Source of the DNA: Dehalococcoidia bacterium
GTDB taxonomy: Bacteria > Chloroflexota > Dehalococcoidia > GIF9 > UBA5620
Assembly: GCA_016783225.1 (NCBI GenBank)
Contig: JADHWZ010000021.1
Span: forward strand, 1 to 16,373
Direction: 5' to 3'
DNA length: 16,373 nucleotides
In this document: positions 1 to 7,627 of the stretch, piece after piece
How positions within the stretch are numbered: the stretch's first letter is position 1
Layout of the letters: every line of letters starts with the position of its first letter
The notes under the pieces: model-generated
The model's database searches: none
What the model was told of the DNA's origin: nothing
What the model saw: the letters and a program-made list of their open reading frames with translations, nothing else
Position numbers and translations under genes: made by a program

Positions 1-482
1 AGTCCCATGCCGGAAGTTCTCGCGTACGGAAAAGAGAAGATGACGCTGACCATTGCCCAGCGGCTCAAGGTGGGCATAAGCAATAAGGCTGGCAGTATCG
101 GTGCCGAAGACAGCGAAACATACTTGAGCAGGAGCAGGAGAATGGCACCAGCAATGCCGAAGGCGCCAACGCGGCTGTCCGACATCATAGCTAGCCTTTC
201 CTCCTTGGATTTGCCAGCGATTACGCCGTCGCAAGTGTCAATAAGGCCGTCGAGATGATGGGCGCCGGTCAGGATGGCTAAGGCTGTGATGAGCAAGGCA
301 TTTACCACTGAAGCAGGCAGGATTAGAGCCAGGCCGTAGTGAAGGCCGAGCAGGATTGCTCCGAGCAGTAACCCCACCAGCGGGAAATACGTTATGGATC
401 GGCCACAGGCTTTGATGTCGACCTCGTGGCGAAGAGGAGTTGGGAAGATGGTTAAGAACTGAAGTGTTGCCCAGAAACCCAA
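1..482 (-). CDS. cobS: Adenosylcobinamide-GDP ribazoletransferase (cobalamin synthase), 5' part only
   Basis: CobS is a membrane enzyme that joins adenosylcobinamide-GDP to alpha-ribazole (phosphate) in the last assembly step of cobalamin. Translating the minus strand from 482 gives 160 uninterrupted codons that run off the left edge. About 80 residues in, HHLDGLIDTCDG matches the family's HLDGLxDTxDG metal-binding motif, and EERLAMMSDSRVGAFG follows, also a CobS hallmark. The flanking segments are strongly hydrophobic. An in-frame TAA, the cobT stop, lies just upstream, so the start must be at or after 488. I choose TTG at 482-480. AAGGAG, inside the end of cobT, lies 11-12 nt before it, which suggests translational coupling. 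The C-terminal third or more is missing only because the window ends. Confidence 0.93.
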   Translation of the reverse strand, partial: MGFWATLQFLTIFPTPLRHEVDIKACGRSITYFPLVGLLLGAILLGLHYGLALILPASVVNALLITALAILTGAHHLDGLIDTCDGVIAGKSKEERLAMMSDSRVGAFGIAGAILLLLLKYVSLSSAPILPALLLMPTLSRWAMVSVIFSFPYARTSGMG

Positions 483-488
483 TTTCGT

Positions 489-1571
489 TTAGACTCCTTG
501 CTCGCTTTGCAGCTGCTCGGCTTCGGATACACCAGCTTCAGCGAAAGTAGCCATCTGGCCCAATACCCTGACCGCCACTTCAGCTAGGAAAATGCCCAGC
601 GCGGCTCCGGTGCCTTCCCCCAGACGCATATTCAAATTGAGCAGGGGTTTCAGCCCGAGGAAGTCAAGCAGAAGTTGGTGTCCTGCCTCGGCGGATACAT
701 GAGCGGCAATAAGGTAGTCTTTCATTTGAGGTGATAGGCCCGTGGCAATGAGCGCTGCGGCTCCGGAAATGAAGCCGTCGATGACTACTGGAATTCTCCG
801 GGCGGCTCCAGCCAGCATAACTCCAGCTAGGCCGCCGATTTCAAAGCCACCAACCTTGGACAGTACGTCTATGGGGTCTTTGGGGTCTGGCCTGTTGACT
901 GACAAGGCTCTCTCTACCACTTCGGTTTTGTGGGCTAGTTGGTTATCGTCGATGCCCGTGCCTCGGCCTGTGGTTCTCTTGACTGGTTCACCGCTGATGG
1001 CGGCGAGAATGGCGCTGCTGGCCGTGGTGTTGCCGATTCCCATATCCCCGGTGCCAATGATGTCAAGCCCCTTGTTTGCCTCGGCTTCGACTACTTCGAT
1101 GCCGGCGTTTAGAGTGTCTACGGCTTGCTGACGGGTCATCGCTGGTTCCTTGGCCATGTTCTTGGTGCCGAAGTCAATCATTTTACATAATAGTCCGGGC
1201 AGCAGTTCGAACCCACCTATCACCCCCATGTCGACTACGATAACCCGAGCGCCTATATGGTTGCCTAAGACATTTATGGCGGCGCCACCTTGAAGGAAGT
1301 TATAGACCATCTGCCTGGTTACTTCCTGGGGGTAGAGGCTCGTCCCTTCAGCAACCACGCCATGGTCAGCAGCCATCGTTATGATGGCCTTATGTTCAAG
1401 TGTAGGTATTGCCTCACCCCTGATTCCGGCAAGCTGGATTGACAGATCTTCCAGCCGACCCAGACTGCCGTGTGGCTTGGTTAGGCTGGCCTGGCGTCGC
1501 CGCGCGGCGGCCATCGCTGAGCTATCTAGCGGCTTTATTGCCTTCAGCGTTTTGGCTAAGGAATCGTCCAT
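489..1571 (-). CDS. cobT: Nicotinate-nucleotide:dimethylbenzimidazole phosphoribosyltransferase
   Basis: CobT moves phosphoribose from nicotinate mononucleotide to the lower-ligand base (classically 5,6-dimethylbenzimidazole), giving alpha-ribazole phosphate for CobS. It is cytosolic. The 360-residue length is normal for the family. Visible motifs are AADHGV (about 67-72), the glycine-rich GTGDMGIGNTTAS (173-185) and RLGEGTGA near 316-323. Glu319 in the last motif lines up with the catalytic glutamate of the Salmonella enzyme. The gene starts 20 nt after cobO with a weak GAAGAGA ribosome binding site, and its end carries the one for cobS. The substrate base cannot be read from sequence; many anaerobes use other benzimidazoles or remodel scavenged cobamides. 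Confidence 0.97.
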   Translation of the reverse strand: MDDSLAKTLKAIKPLDSSAMAAARRRQASLTKPHGSLGRLEDLSIQLAGIRGEAIPTLEHKAIITMAADHGVVAEGTSLYPQEVTRQMVYNFLQGGAAINVLGNHIGARVIVVDMGVIGGFELLPGLLCKMIDFGTKNMAKEPAMTRQQAVDTLNAGIEVVEAEANKGLDIIGTGDMGIGNTTASSAILAAISGEPVKRTTGRGTGIDDNQLAHKTEVVERALSVNRPDPKDPIDVLSKVGGFEIGGLAGVMLAGAARRIPVVIDGFISGAAALIATGLSPQMKDYLIAAHVSAEAGHQLLLDFLGLKPLLNLNMRLGEGTGAALGIFLAEVAVRVLGQMATFAEAGVSEAEQLQSEQGV

Positions 1572-1591
1572 GACTTGAATCTCTTCGCCTG

Positions 1592-2116
1592 TCAGTACTC
1601 GATGCCACGCCTGGCTGTGATTCCGTCGGTGAATGGATGCTTAATCAGGAGCATCTCGGTGACCAAATCGGCTCGCTTGACTATCTCTGGAGGTGCCCTC
1701 CGCCCCGTCATAACTAGCTCAACCGAACTTGGTTTCTCATCTAGCAGGTCCAGCACCTGCTTGATGGTAATCAGGTCCCGGCTGATAGCGACAAAAACCT
1801 CGTCAAGGACGACCAGGTCATAATTCCCGCTGAGTGTCTCTCGCTCAGCATAGGCCAGCGTTTCCTGGGCCTCTTGGCTTAATTGCTCCTTCGGTTTGCT
1901 GAAGCTGTCGCCCACGCTTATCTGGATTATGTCAAAGGGGTGATGTTGGGAGGCGAACAAATGCTCGCCGCATGGCTGGCCTTTCAAGAACTGGATGAAA
2001 GCTACTCTCAACCCCTGTCCCGAAGCTCTCATCGCTAGACCAAGAGCCGCAGTGGTCTTGCCCTTGCCATCGCCGGTGTAGATGTGAATAAGGCCTTTGG
2101 ATTCTTCTTCAGCCAT
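1592..2116 (-). CDS. cobO: ATP:corrinoid adenosyltransferase, CobA/CobO/BtuR type
   Basis: The enzyme transfers the 5'-deoxyadenosyl group of ATP to reduced corrinoid cobalt, making the adenosylated forms that CobQ, CbiB and later enzymes accept. The 174-residue protein has a P-loop at 14-22 (TGDGKGKTT), LDEV at 104-107 and VMTGR at 135-139. It ends in ITARRGIEY, typical of the CobA/BtuR family and unlike the PduO or EutT types. The ATG overlaps the last 8 nt of cobQ and is preceded by GGGAG at 5 nt spacing, so coupled translation is likely. Names vary (cobA, btuR, cobO); the function is the same. Confidence 0.96.
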   Translation of the reverse strand: MAEEESKGLIHIYTGDGKGKTTAALGLAMRASGQGLRVAFIQFLKGQPCGEHLFASQHHPFDIIQISVGDSFSKPKEQLSQEAQETLAYAERETLSGNYDLVVLDEVFVAISRDLITIKQVLDLLDEKPSSVELVMTGRRAPPEIVKRADLVTEMLLIKHPFTDGITARRGIEY

Positions 2117-3626
2117 GACTGCTCCCGAGCGTTATCTCGTAGACCTGAGACATATCGAGGTTCTGTCTGATCATGTTGGCCAGCTTGTCGTATTGTTCCT
2201 GCTTGTTTACCTGGGTAGCTGGCGCCGCTGATAGTCCGCGGAGCTGCCGGAGTCTGTTCAGGAAAGCGTGCGTGAAGTTCAAATTATGAAACAGGCCGTG
2301 GATGTACGTGCCGAATATGAGGCCCCTATTCCCAATGGTTCCATCAAAATAATTGGCCTTTCCCTGAGGTGTTTCCAGGATTTGGAGCGCTGGCTGGCAA
2401 ACTTGGCTTCTGGTCTGCCCCATATGGATCTCGTATCCGGCAATGTCTATCCCCTTGAGTCCTTTCAACAGGCCATCATCGGCGACCACGCGAGCCTTGA
2501 CCTGAGTGGTTGTCTTGTCATGGTCGAAAATGGTTTCGCTATCGAGTAGACCCAAGCCGGTAATGCTCCCATCGTTGGACTCGACCTTGTCAGGGTCATC
2601 GATGCTATTACCTAGCATCTGATAGCCGCCGCAAATACCTATCACCGGAGTACCAGAATGGGCCCGGTGGCTAACGGCTTGTGCTAGCCCTTGTTGCTGC
2701 AAGTGGATTAGGTCGGCGATGGTGCTCTTGGTGCCGGGAAGAATGATCAAGTCAGGATTCCCCAGTTGAGAAGCATCGGTTACATAGCGGACCGCGCAGC
2801 CTTGCTCTTCCAAGGGGTCGAAGTCGTCGTAGTTGGAGATGTGGGGCAGGCGTATGATGGCGACATCTAGATTCCCATCGGCCGAGGTTGTTGGCCTTTC
2901 GTCGAGGTAGGCCGAGTCTTCCTGAGCGATGGTGATGCCCCGGAAGTAAGGGATTACACCCAGGACAGGTTTGCCCGTATGTTTCTCCAGAAGGTCTAGC
3001 CCTGGCTTCAGCAGCCCCAGGTCACCTCGAAACTTGTTAATGATGAACCCCTTGATGAGGTCGCGCTCTTTCTCGGTTAGCAGTTCCAGAGTGCCAACGA
3101 GCGAAGCAAAAACACCGCCCCGGTCAATGTCGCCTACCAGAAGAACAGGAGCGCCAGCCATTCTGGCTACCCGCATGTTTACTATTTCTCTTTCTTTCAG
3201 ATTTATCTCGGCCGGGCTGCCAGCTCCCTCAATTACCACTATGTCATAGGCAGAGCGTAGCTGATTCAAGGATTCTTGGATTATCGTCACCAGATAAGGG
3301 GTATAGCTGTAGTACTGGCTGGCTTCCAGGGTCTTGGCCACTTTGCCCAGAACAACCACCTGCGACCTGGCCTCGGCCTCGGGCTTGAGCAGCACAGGGT
3401 TCATATGGATGGAGGGCTCAACTCCGGCTGCCTCTGCCTGTACTGCCTGCGCCCGTCCGATCTCGCCACCTTCCTTGGTGACAAAGGAATTCAACGCCAT
3501 GTTCTGGGCTTTGAACGGAGCGACACGAAAACCATCTTGCCGAAAAATGCGGCATAAGGCAGCCACGATGATGCTCTTACCTACTGAGGAAGCTGTGCCC
3601 TGTATCATCAAGGTCTTAGCTCGCAT
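2109..3626 (-). CDS. cobQ: Cobyric acid synthase (glutamine-hydrolysing)
   Basis: CobQ (CbiP) amidates the b, d, e and g side chains of adenosylcobyrinic acid a,c-diamide, using glutamine and ATP. At 505 residues it is full length. The N-terminal domain opens with the P-loop-like GTASSVGKS (10-18), followed by FKAQNMALNS (38-47). The C-terminal class I glutaminase domain has the nucleophile Cys332 in GICGGYQMLG and His443 in GTYIHGLF. ATG 3626 has GGAG at 9 nt spacing and overlaps the 3' end of cobD by 11 nt. It is notable in an otherwise salvage-type operon: it implies de novo corrin synthesis elsewhere in the genome, or use of imported cobyrinic acid diamide. Confidence 0.97.
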   Translation of the reverse strand: MRAKTLMIQGTASSVGKSIIVAALCRIFRQDGFRVAPFKAQNMALNSFVTKEGGEIGRAQAVQAEAAGVEPSIHMNPVLLKPEAEARSQVVVLGKVAKTLEASQYYSYTPYLVTIIQESLNQLRSAYDIVVIEGAGSPAEINLKEREIVNMRVARMAGAPVLLVGDIDRGGVFASLVGTLELLTEKERDLIKGFIINKFRGDLGLLKPGLDLLEKHTGKPVLGVIPYFRGITIAQEDSAYLDERPTTSADGNLDVAIIRLPHISNYDDFDPLEEQGCAVRYVTDASQLGNPDLIILPGTKSTIADLIHLQQQGLAQAVSHRAHSGTPVIGICGGYQMLGNSIDDPDKVESNDGSITGLGLLDSETIFDHDKTTTQVKARVVADDGLLKGLKGIDIAGYEIHMGQTRSQVCQPALQILETPQGKANYFDGTIGNRGLIFGTYIHGLFHNLNFTHAFLNRLRQLRGLSAAPATQVNKQEQYDKLANMIRQNLDMSQVYEITLGSSHG

Positions 3627-4713
3627 GGCTACAAACTCCGACGTCTTTCATTGCAGCAATCAACTTGTGGCATTCAGGTAAGGTTCGGGGTGCCAGGCGA
3701 ATGTAACCCGGCAAACCGAAGGAGGTACAATCGCGAACCAGGATTCCCTTCTCTAGCAAAGCCTGCCTTAATTTGGCGGCATCGCCAACCTCGACCATGA
3801 AGAAGTTGGTTCGTGATGCCAGTGGCGATAGTCCAAGTCGTGACAGCTCTCTTACTAGGAAGTCTCTCGCTTCCTGAATTCTGTTTCCACACTCTCTGAG
3901 ATAACCGTCGGCGTTCAGGGCAGTAACCCCAGCTTTCTGAGCTACGGCGGAGACGTTCCACGGCGGCCGGACTCGTTCCAGGACCGAGATGATGGGCTCG
4001 GCGGCTATGGCGTAGCCGAGGCGCAGTCCGGCCAGGGCATAGTCCTTGGTCATTGACCGGAGGATGACTAAATTGCCGCGATTTGGTAGGTCTAGAGATG
4101 TCCACGAGTTCTCGGTAAAGGCAATATAAGCTTCATCAAGTATTACTAGGCTGTCTTTGGCGGTCGACAGAATCTGCTGAACCTCTTTCTTGGCCAGATA
4201 CTGCCCGGTAGGGTTGTTGGGATTGCACAGAAAGATGCCCTTGGGCTGGTGTTTTTGGATCAACTGCACCGTCTCAGCCATGTCCAACTGGAAGTCTGGC
4301 GCTTTCAGCACCGGTTGTTTCAGCACCTGAGCATTGACTAGGTGGCACGCGATTTCATACTCGCCGTAGGTGGGGTAAGGAATAAGGATTGAGTCCTCAG
4401 AGCCGAAATAAGCAATCGCTACCAGCCTGATCAGCTCAGTCGAGCCGCTGCCTGTTATGACGTTTTCTGGAGTTATGTTCAGCTTCTTGGCTAGCGATTG
4501 CCTCAACTCATTTGTTTCAGAATCAGGGTAGCGCTCGATGGATGTATTGCCCAGGGATTCTGCTATCCCTGGCGGCGGTCCAAATGGGTTACAGCTCACA
4601 CTGAAGTCGAGAATGCTCTCCGGGGAGATCCCCAGTTCGCCCAGCTCGGCATAATTGATGCCGCCGTGAGTACACGGGACAAGCTTACTTATGGCTGGTC
4701 TAGGCTGCAACAA
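3616..4713 (-). CDS. cobD: L-threonine-O-3-phosphate decarboxylase (HisC-like PLP enzyme)
   Basis: CobD makes (R)-1-amino-2-propanol phosphate, the linker that CbiB attaches to cobyric acid. The 365-residue protein is a fold-type I PLP enzyme related to histidinol-phosphate aminotransferase. It carries an N-terminal THGG (15-18) typical of CobD, then DFSVSCNPFGPP (36-47), NPNNPTG (164-170), LDEAY (192-196), the PLP-lysine site SMTKD with Lys223, and GLRLGYA (229-235). The HisC/CobD distinction rests on the HGG motif and the position between cobQ and cbiB. The start is TTG at 4713-4711, with GAGGTG 7 nt before it inside the end of cbiB; the genes overlap by 14 nt. A HisC role is possible but less likely. 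Confidence 0.9.
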   Translation of the reverse strand: MLQPRPAISKLVPCTHGGINYAELGELGISPESILDFSVSCNPFGPPPGIAESLGNTSIERYPDSETNELRQSLAKKLNITPENVITGSGSTELIRLVAIAYFGSEDSILIPYPTYGEYEIACHLVNAQVLKQPVLKAPDFQLDMAETVQLIQKHQPKGIFLCNPNNPTGQYLAKKEVQQILSTAKDSLVILDEAYIAFTENSWTSLDLPNRGNLVILRSMTKDYALAGLRLGYAIAAEPIISVLERVRPPWNVSAVAQKAGVTALNADGYLRECGNRIQEARDFLVRELSRLGLSPLASRTNFFMVEVGDAAKLRQALLEKGILVRDCTSFGLPGYIRLAPRTLPECHKLIAAMKDVGVCSHAS

Positions 4714-5632
4714 AATGTATCACCTCAGCTAGGATAGAGAACGAGCCCCAGATAACTGCCACCACCATTACGATTCGTAGGGAAGCGTCTATGGTTTTCA
4801 GTGACAGGGGATGATGATTGTTGCCTAGTTGATAATGTCCTGTTTTCTCCAGTTGCACTCCCAGGGCGCCGGCCATGGCGCTCATTGTCCAGCCGGCGTT
4901 TGGGCTTTCGGTTTTCTTATGGTCGCGGAGCATAGTGCGCCAGGCTTGTGACATGTTCTTCTTGCATAGCCAGGCCGCAAGGACAATCATCAAACTGGTA
5001 ATTCGTGCAGGAAGGAAATTGGCCGCATCATCGAGCCGGGCGGCAAACTTGCCCAGGTATTCCCGCTCCCCGTGATATCCGATCATGGCGTCAAAGGTAT
5101 TGACTACGCGGTAGGCGATTGCTCCGGGCACACCGAAGAGCAGGAAGTAGAATAGGGGAGCTACAAAGCTATCACAGCTATTCTCGGCCGCCGACTCCAC
5201 CGTGGCTGACATCAACTGGTTTTGGTTGAGGTTGGCAGTGTCACGGCTGACCAGAGACCCGACGCTGATACGTGCTTGAGCCAGATTGTCTTGGGCTAGG
5301 AATCTTCTGACTTGGCCGGCTGCCTGCCTCAGCCCTCGCAGGGAAAAAGTCAATTTGAATAGGAGTCCAGCGGCGATTACATAAACCACAGCATTCATCT
5401 CCTGGAGATGAACAAGTAGGAAATACACAGGTGCGACAATTACCGCCAAAGTCACCAGAACTGTACTGGTACCATAGAATAGCTGCCGCAGGTTGCCCTT
5501 CTGAGGAGACGCTTTTGTCTCCAGGGAGATAAGCTTGCCGAGCCAGGCTACGGGGTGCCAGGAATTGGCTGGCTCCCTAAAGGCGAGGTCAAAGGCAAGT
5601 GCTATGAGGAGAATGAACACAACTTCCATCAC
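4700..5632 (-). CDS. cbiB: Adenosylcobinamide-phosphate synthase
   Basis: CbiB is a membrane enzyme that joins aminopropanol phosphate to adenosylcobyric acid, giving adenosylcobinamide phosphate. The 310-residue protein has several hydrophobic segments (near 2-16, 52-75, 80-95, 157-175, and at the C terminus). Family motifs are FREPxxxWHPVAWLGKLI (18-34), VESAAEN (145-151), DSFVAPLFY (154-162) and YRVVNTFDAMIGY (174-186). Product supply from cobD and the cobQ step are encoded immediately downstream. The start ATG ATG follows the btuD stop by 2 nt; either methionine could be used. Confidence 0.96.
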   Translation of the reverse strand: MMEVVFILLIALAFDLAFREPANSWHPVAWLGKLISLETKASPQKGNLRQLFYGTSTVLVTLAVIVAPVYFLLVHLQEMNAVVYVIAAGLLFKLTFSLRGLRQAAGQVRRFLAQDNLAQARISVGSLVSRDTANLNQNQLMSATVESAAENSCDSFVAPLFYFLLFGVPGAIAYRVVNTFDAMIGYHGEREYLGKFAARLDDAANFLPARITSLMIVLAAWLCKKNMSQAWRTMLRDHKKTESPNAGWTMSAMAGALGVQLEKTGHYQLGNNHHPLSLKTIDASLRIVMVVAVIWGSFSILAEVIHFVAA

Positions 5633-5634
5633 GT

Positions 5635-6447
5635 TTACATTGACTTCTGGCGGAGCTTGTTCCGTTCCTTCCCGGGTGCAATAAGCGTAGCTGGTAAATC
5701 ATTAACGGGATGAGGATAGACATAAACGTCGGCTCCATAGACCTCTCTAACGCTTTCAGTGCTGATTACCGCCTTCGGAGTTCCTTGGCGGTAGATTTCC
5801 CCGCCACTGAGCATGACGAGGAGGTCGCAATACTGAGCTGCCAGGTTCAGGTCATGTAGTGTTGTCACGATTATTAACTCCTGCTCCAGGCACAACTGAC
5901 GAGCCAAATCCAGAGTCTCTATCTGATAGTTGATGTCGAGGTGGGCGGTAGGCTCATCCAGGAGCATTATCTTCGGCTCTTGAGCCAAGGCCCGGGCCAT
6001 GGTCAGGCGTTGTCTTTCACCGCCGGACAGCTCACCTATCCTCCGCTCGGCGAAAGCAGTAGTGTGAGTGGCTTCCATGGCTCTGCGAACGATAGCCAAA
6101 TCCTTCTCTCCTTCGTGCCTGAAGAGCCCCAGGTGTGGTGTCCGTCCCATCAGCACTATCTCAAAGGCGGTGAACAATTCGGGCAACACCGGATTTTGAG
6201 GTACAACCGCCAGCATCCGGGCCAGATCACTCCGGCCCATGCCGGCCACATCGTGGCCATCGAGGAAAATCCGTCCTGAACTAGGCGAGATCAGGCGGGT
6301 CACGCCTCTAATCAAGGTGGATTTGCCCGAGCCGTTAGGACCGATAATGCCCAGCATTTCCCCTGGCCTGGCTTCGAGGCTGATATCATGCAGTACCGTT
6401 CGCTTGCCGTAGCCCAGGCTGACCTTTTCCAAGCGTAAAGTGAGCAT
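5635..6447 (-). CDS. btuD: Cobalamin/corrinoid ABC transporter ATP-binding protein
   Basis: This is the ATPase subunit that powers corrinoid import through BtuC. All ABC elements are intact in 270 residues: Walker A GPNGSGKST (36-44), Q-loop Gln84 in VVPQ, signature LSGGERQ (140-146), Walker B MLLDEPT (161-167) with catalytic Glu165, and the H-loop His198 in TTLHD. It belongs to the FecE/BtuD group. Its ATG directly follows the btuC TAG with no gap, and GAGGG lies about 11 nt upstream. Substrate assignment comes from the riboswitch and cob neighbours; the ATPase sequence alone would not separate corrinoid from siderophore import. Confidence 0.93.
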   Translation of the reverse strand: MLTLRLEKVSLGYGKRTVLHDISLEARPGEMLGIIGPNGSGKSTLIRGVTRLISPSSGRIFLDGHDVAGMGRSDLARMLAVVPQNPVLPELFTAFEIVLMGRTPHLGLFRHEGEKDLAIVRRAMEATHTTAFAERRIGELSGGERQRLTMARALAQEPKIMLLDEPTAHLDINYQIETLDLARQLCLEQELIIVTTLHDLNLAAQYCDLLVMLSGGEIYRQGTPKAVISTESVREVYGADVYVYPHPVNDLPATLIAPGKERNKLRQKSM

Positions 6448-7527
6448 CTAGAATATCGCCCTCTTCTTTTGTCGCAGTAGATAAAGAAAGAAAGGAGCTC
6501 CCAGAAAGGCGGTGATTACACCTACAGGTATCTCTGTAGGGGCCAGCACAGTCCGCGCCGCGGTATCGGCCAGAATCAGGAAGATGGCTCCGGCGAACGT
6601 GGACAGCGGTAATAGAAAACGATGGTCGGGACCCCAGATAAGCCGCACCGCGTGGGGTATAATGATGCCTACAAAGCCGATGATACCACAGAAGCAAACT
6701 GCGACGGCGGTTATGAGAGTTGCCGCCCCCAGTAGAATCAGTTTCATTTGCTCCACGTTGATACCAAGTTGCTGTGCCTGCTCTTCATCAAGCTGCATTA
6801 CATTCAGGGGCCGGGCGTGGAGCCAGATGACAACTGTGCCAACGAAGACATAAGGTGCCACCATCGTTACCTGCCACCAACTGGTTAACGAGAATGTGCC
6901 CAGGAGCCACGAGATTATGCCATGCAATTTGTCTCCTGAGGCGATCATCAGATATGAGGTAATTGCTGCCAGGAACGCGCCCAGGGCTACACCGGCCAGG
7001 ATAAGAGTCGTCATGGGCAGGGTCTTACCCACTCTGGCTATGGAATAGACGACTGCCACCGCCAGAAGAGCTCCGGCGAATGCCAGCAATGGGATACTGG
7101 CAGCTTGCCACGATGCCGGTAGCAGGAAGCCGATGACAGCTCCCAGGGCTGCCCCCTGGGCAACGCCAATGAGGTAGGGGTCAGCCAGAGGATTACGGAA
7201 GAGACCTTGATATGTGGCTCCGGCCACTGCCAAAGAGGCACCTACAAGCCCTGCCAGAAACAGCCGCGGCAAGCGAATGTCAAGAAGAATCGTCTCCACA
7301 CTGCTTGCCCAGGTAGGCGTGACTTCGACAAAAGGCAACTTCGCTAATAGTACCTGGCAGAGCGTAGATAAGGGGATGTCAGTGCTGCCTATAGCTGATG
7401 TTACCACCACCGTTATCCCCAGAATCAAGACTAAACCGACTATGGCATAGGCTCGGCTGCGCCATCTTAAGGGATAAGCGGTGGTTGTCCTGGGTACGGT
7501 TCTATCTTCGAGTACCTCTAGCGCCAT
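6448..7527 (-). CDS. btuC: Cobalamin/corrinoid ABC transporter permease (FecCD family)
   Basis: The 359-residue protein is the membrane channel subunit. It has a charged N terminus, then about ten hydrophobic segments starting near residues 27-50. Family motifs include LDIRLPRL, GxxLAVAGATYQGLFRNPLADP, a GxxxGAF stretch in the middle, and CGIIGFVGIIIPHAVR with GPDHRFLLPLS near the end, the segment that contacts the ATPase in FecCD permeases. ATG 7527 is the only start available, because an in-frame TAA lies 12 codons upstream with no ATG, GTG or TTG between. GAGGA lies 10 nt before it. A short upstream ORF overlaps this start (7518-7550). Confidence 0.94.
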   Translation of the reverse strand: MALEVLEDRTVPRTTTAYPLRWRSRAYAIVGLVLILGITVVVTSAIGSTDIPLSTLCQVLLAKLPFVEVTPTWASSVETILLDIRLPRLFLAGLVGASLAVAGATYQGLFRNPLADPYLIGVAQGAALGAVIGFLLPASWQAASIPLLAFAGALLAVAVVYSIARVGKTLPMTTLILAGVALGAFLAAITSYLMIASGDKLHGIISWLLGTFSLTSWWQVTMVAPYVFVGTVVIWLHARPLNVMQLDEEQAQQLGINVEQMKLILLGAATLITAVAVCFCGIIGFVGIIIPHAVRLIWGPDHRFLLPLSTFAGAIFLILADTAARTVLAPTEIPVGVITAFLGAPFFLYLLRQKKRAIF

Positions 7528-7550
7528 TCCTGCACAATCCTCAGCACCAT
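7518..7550 (-). CDS. Candidate 10-codon leader peptide overlapping the btuC start
   Basis: The minus strand has ATG at 7550-7548, nine further sense codons (peptide MVLRIVQEWR) and TAG at 7520-7518. A strong AAGGAG (7565-7560) lies 9 nt before the ATG, better than the ribosome binding site of btuC itself. The mini-ORF ends 7 nt past the btuC ATG in another frame, a layout known for translational coupling. Its ribosome binding site and start lie in the 20-nt loop of a hairpin with 7-bp arms (7540-7546 and 7567-7573). That it is translated or regulates btuC is inference. Confidence 0.4.
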   Translation of the reverse strand: MVLRIVQEWR

Positions 7551-7573
7551 GTCTTTCGGCTCCTTATGCTGAG
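7540..7573 (-). promoter_or_regulatory. Intercistronic hairpin between btuF and btuC
   Basis: CTCAGCA at 7540-7546 and TGCTGAG at 7567-7573 form a perfect 7-bp stem around a 20-nt loop. On the minus-strand mRNA the loop holds AAGGAG and the ATG of the short leader ORF. There is no U-tract, so it is not a terminator. It may stabilise the downstream message, mark a processing site, or tune btuC translation. The gap is otherwise featureless and is the longest inside this operon. Confidence 0.4.
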
Positions 7574-7627
7574 TTAGACATGAGACACTAGTTGGACAAG
7601 CGGCAGCGCAGCCGTTCATTCCATCCC

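Noticed and set aside
3674..4105. Long minus-strand frame inside cobD, and similar long frames opposite cobT, cobQ, fhs and other genes
   Set aside because: They overlap genes with clear family motifs in another frame and show only the arginine-, serine- and proline-rich composition of shadow translation.
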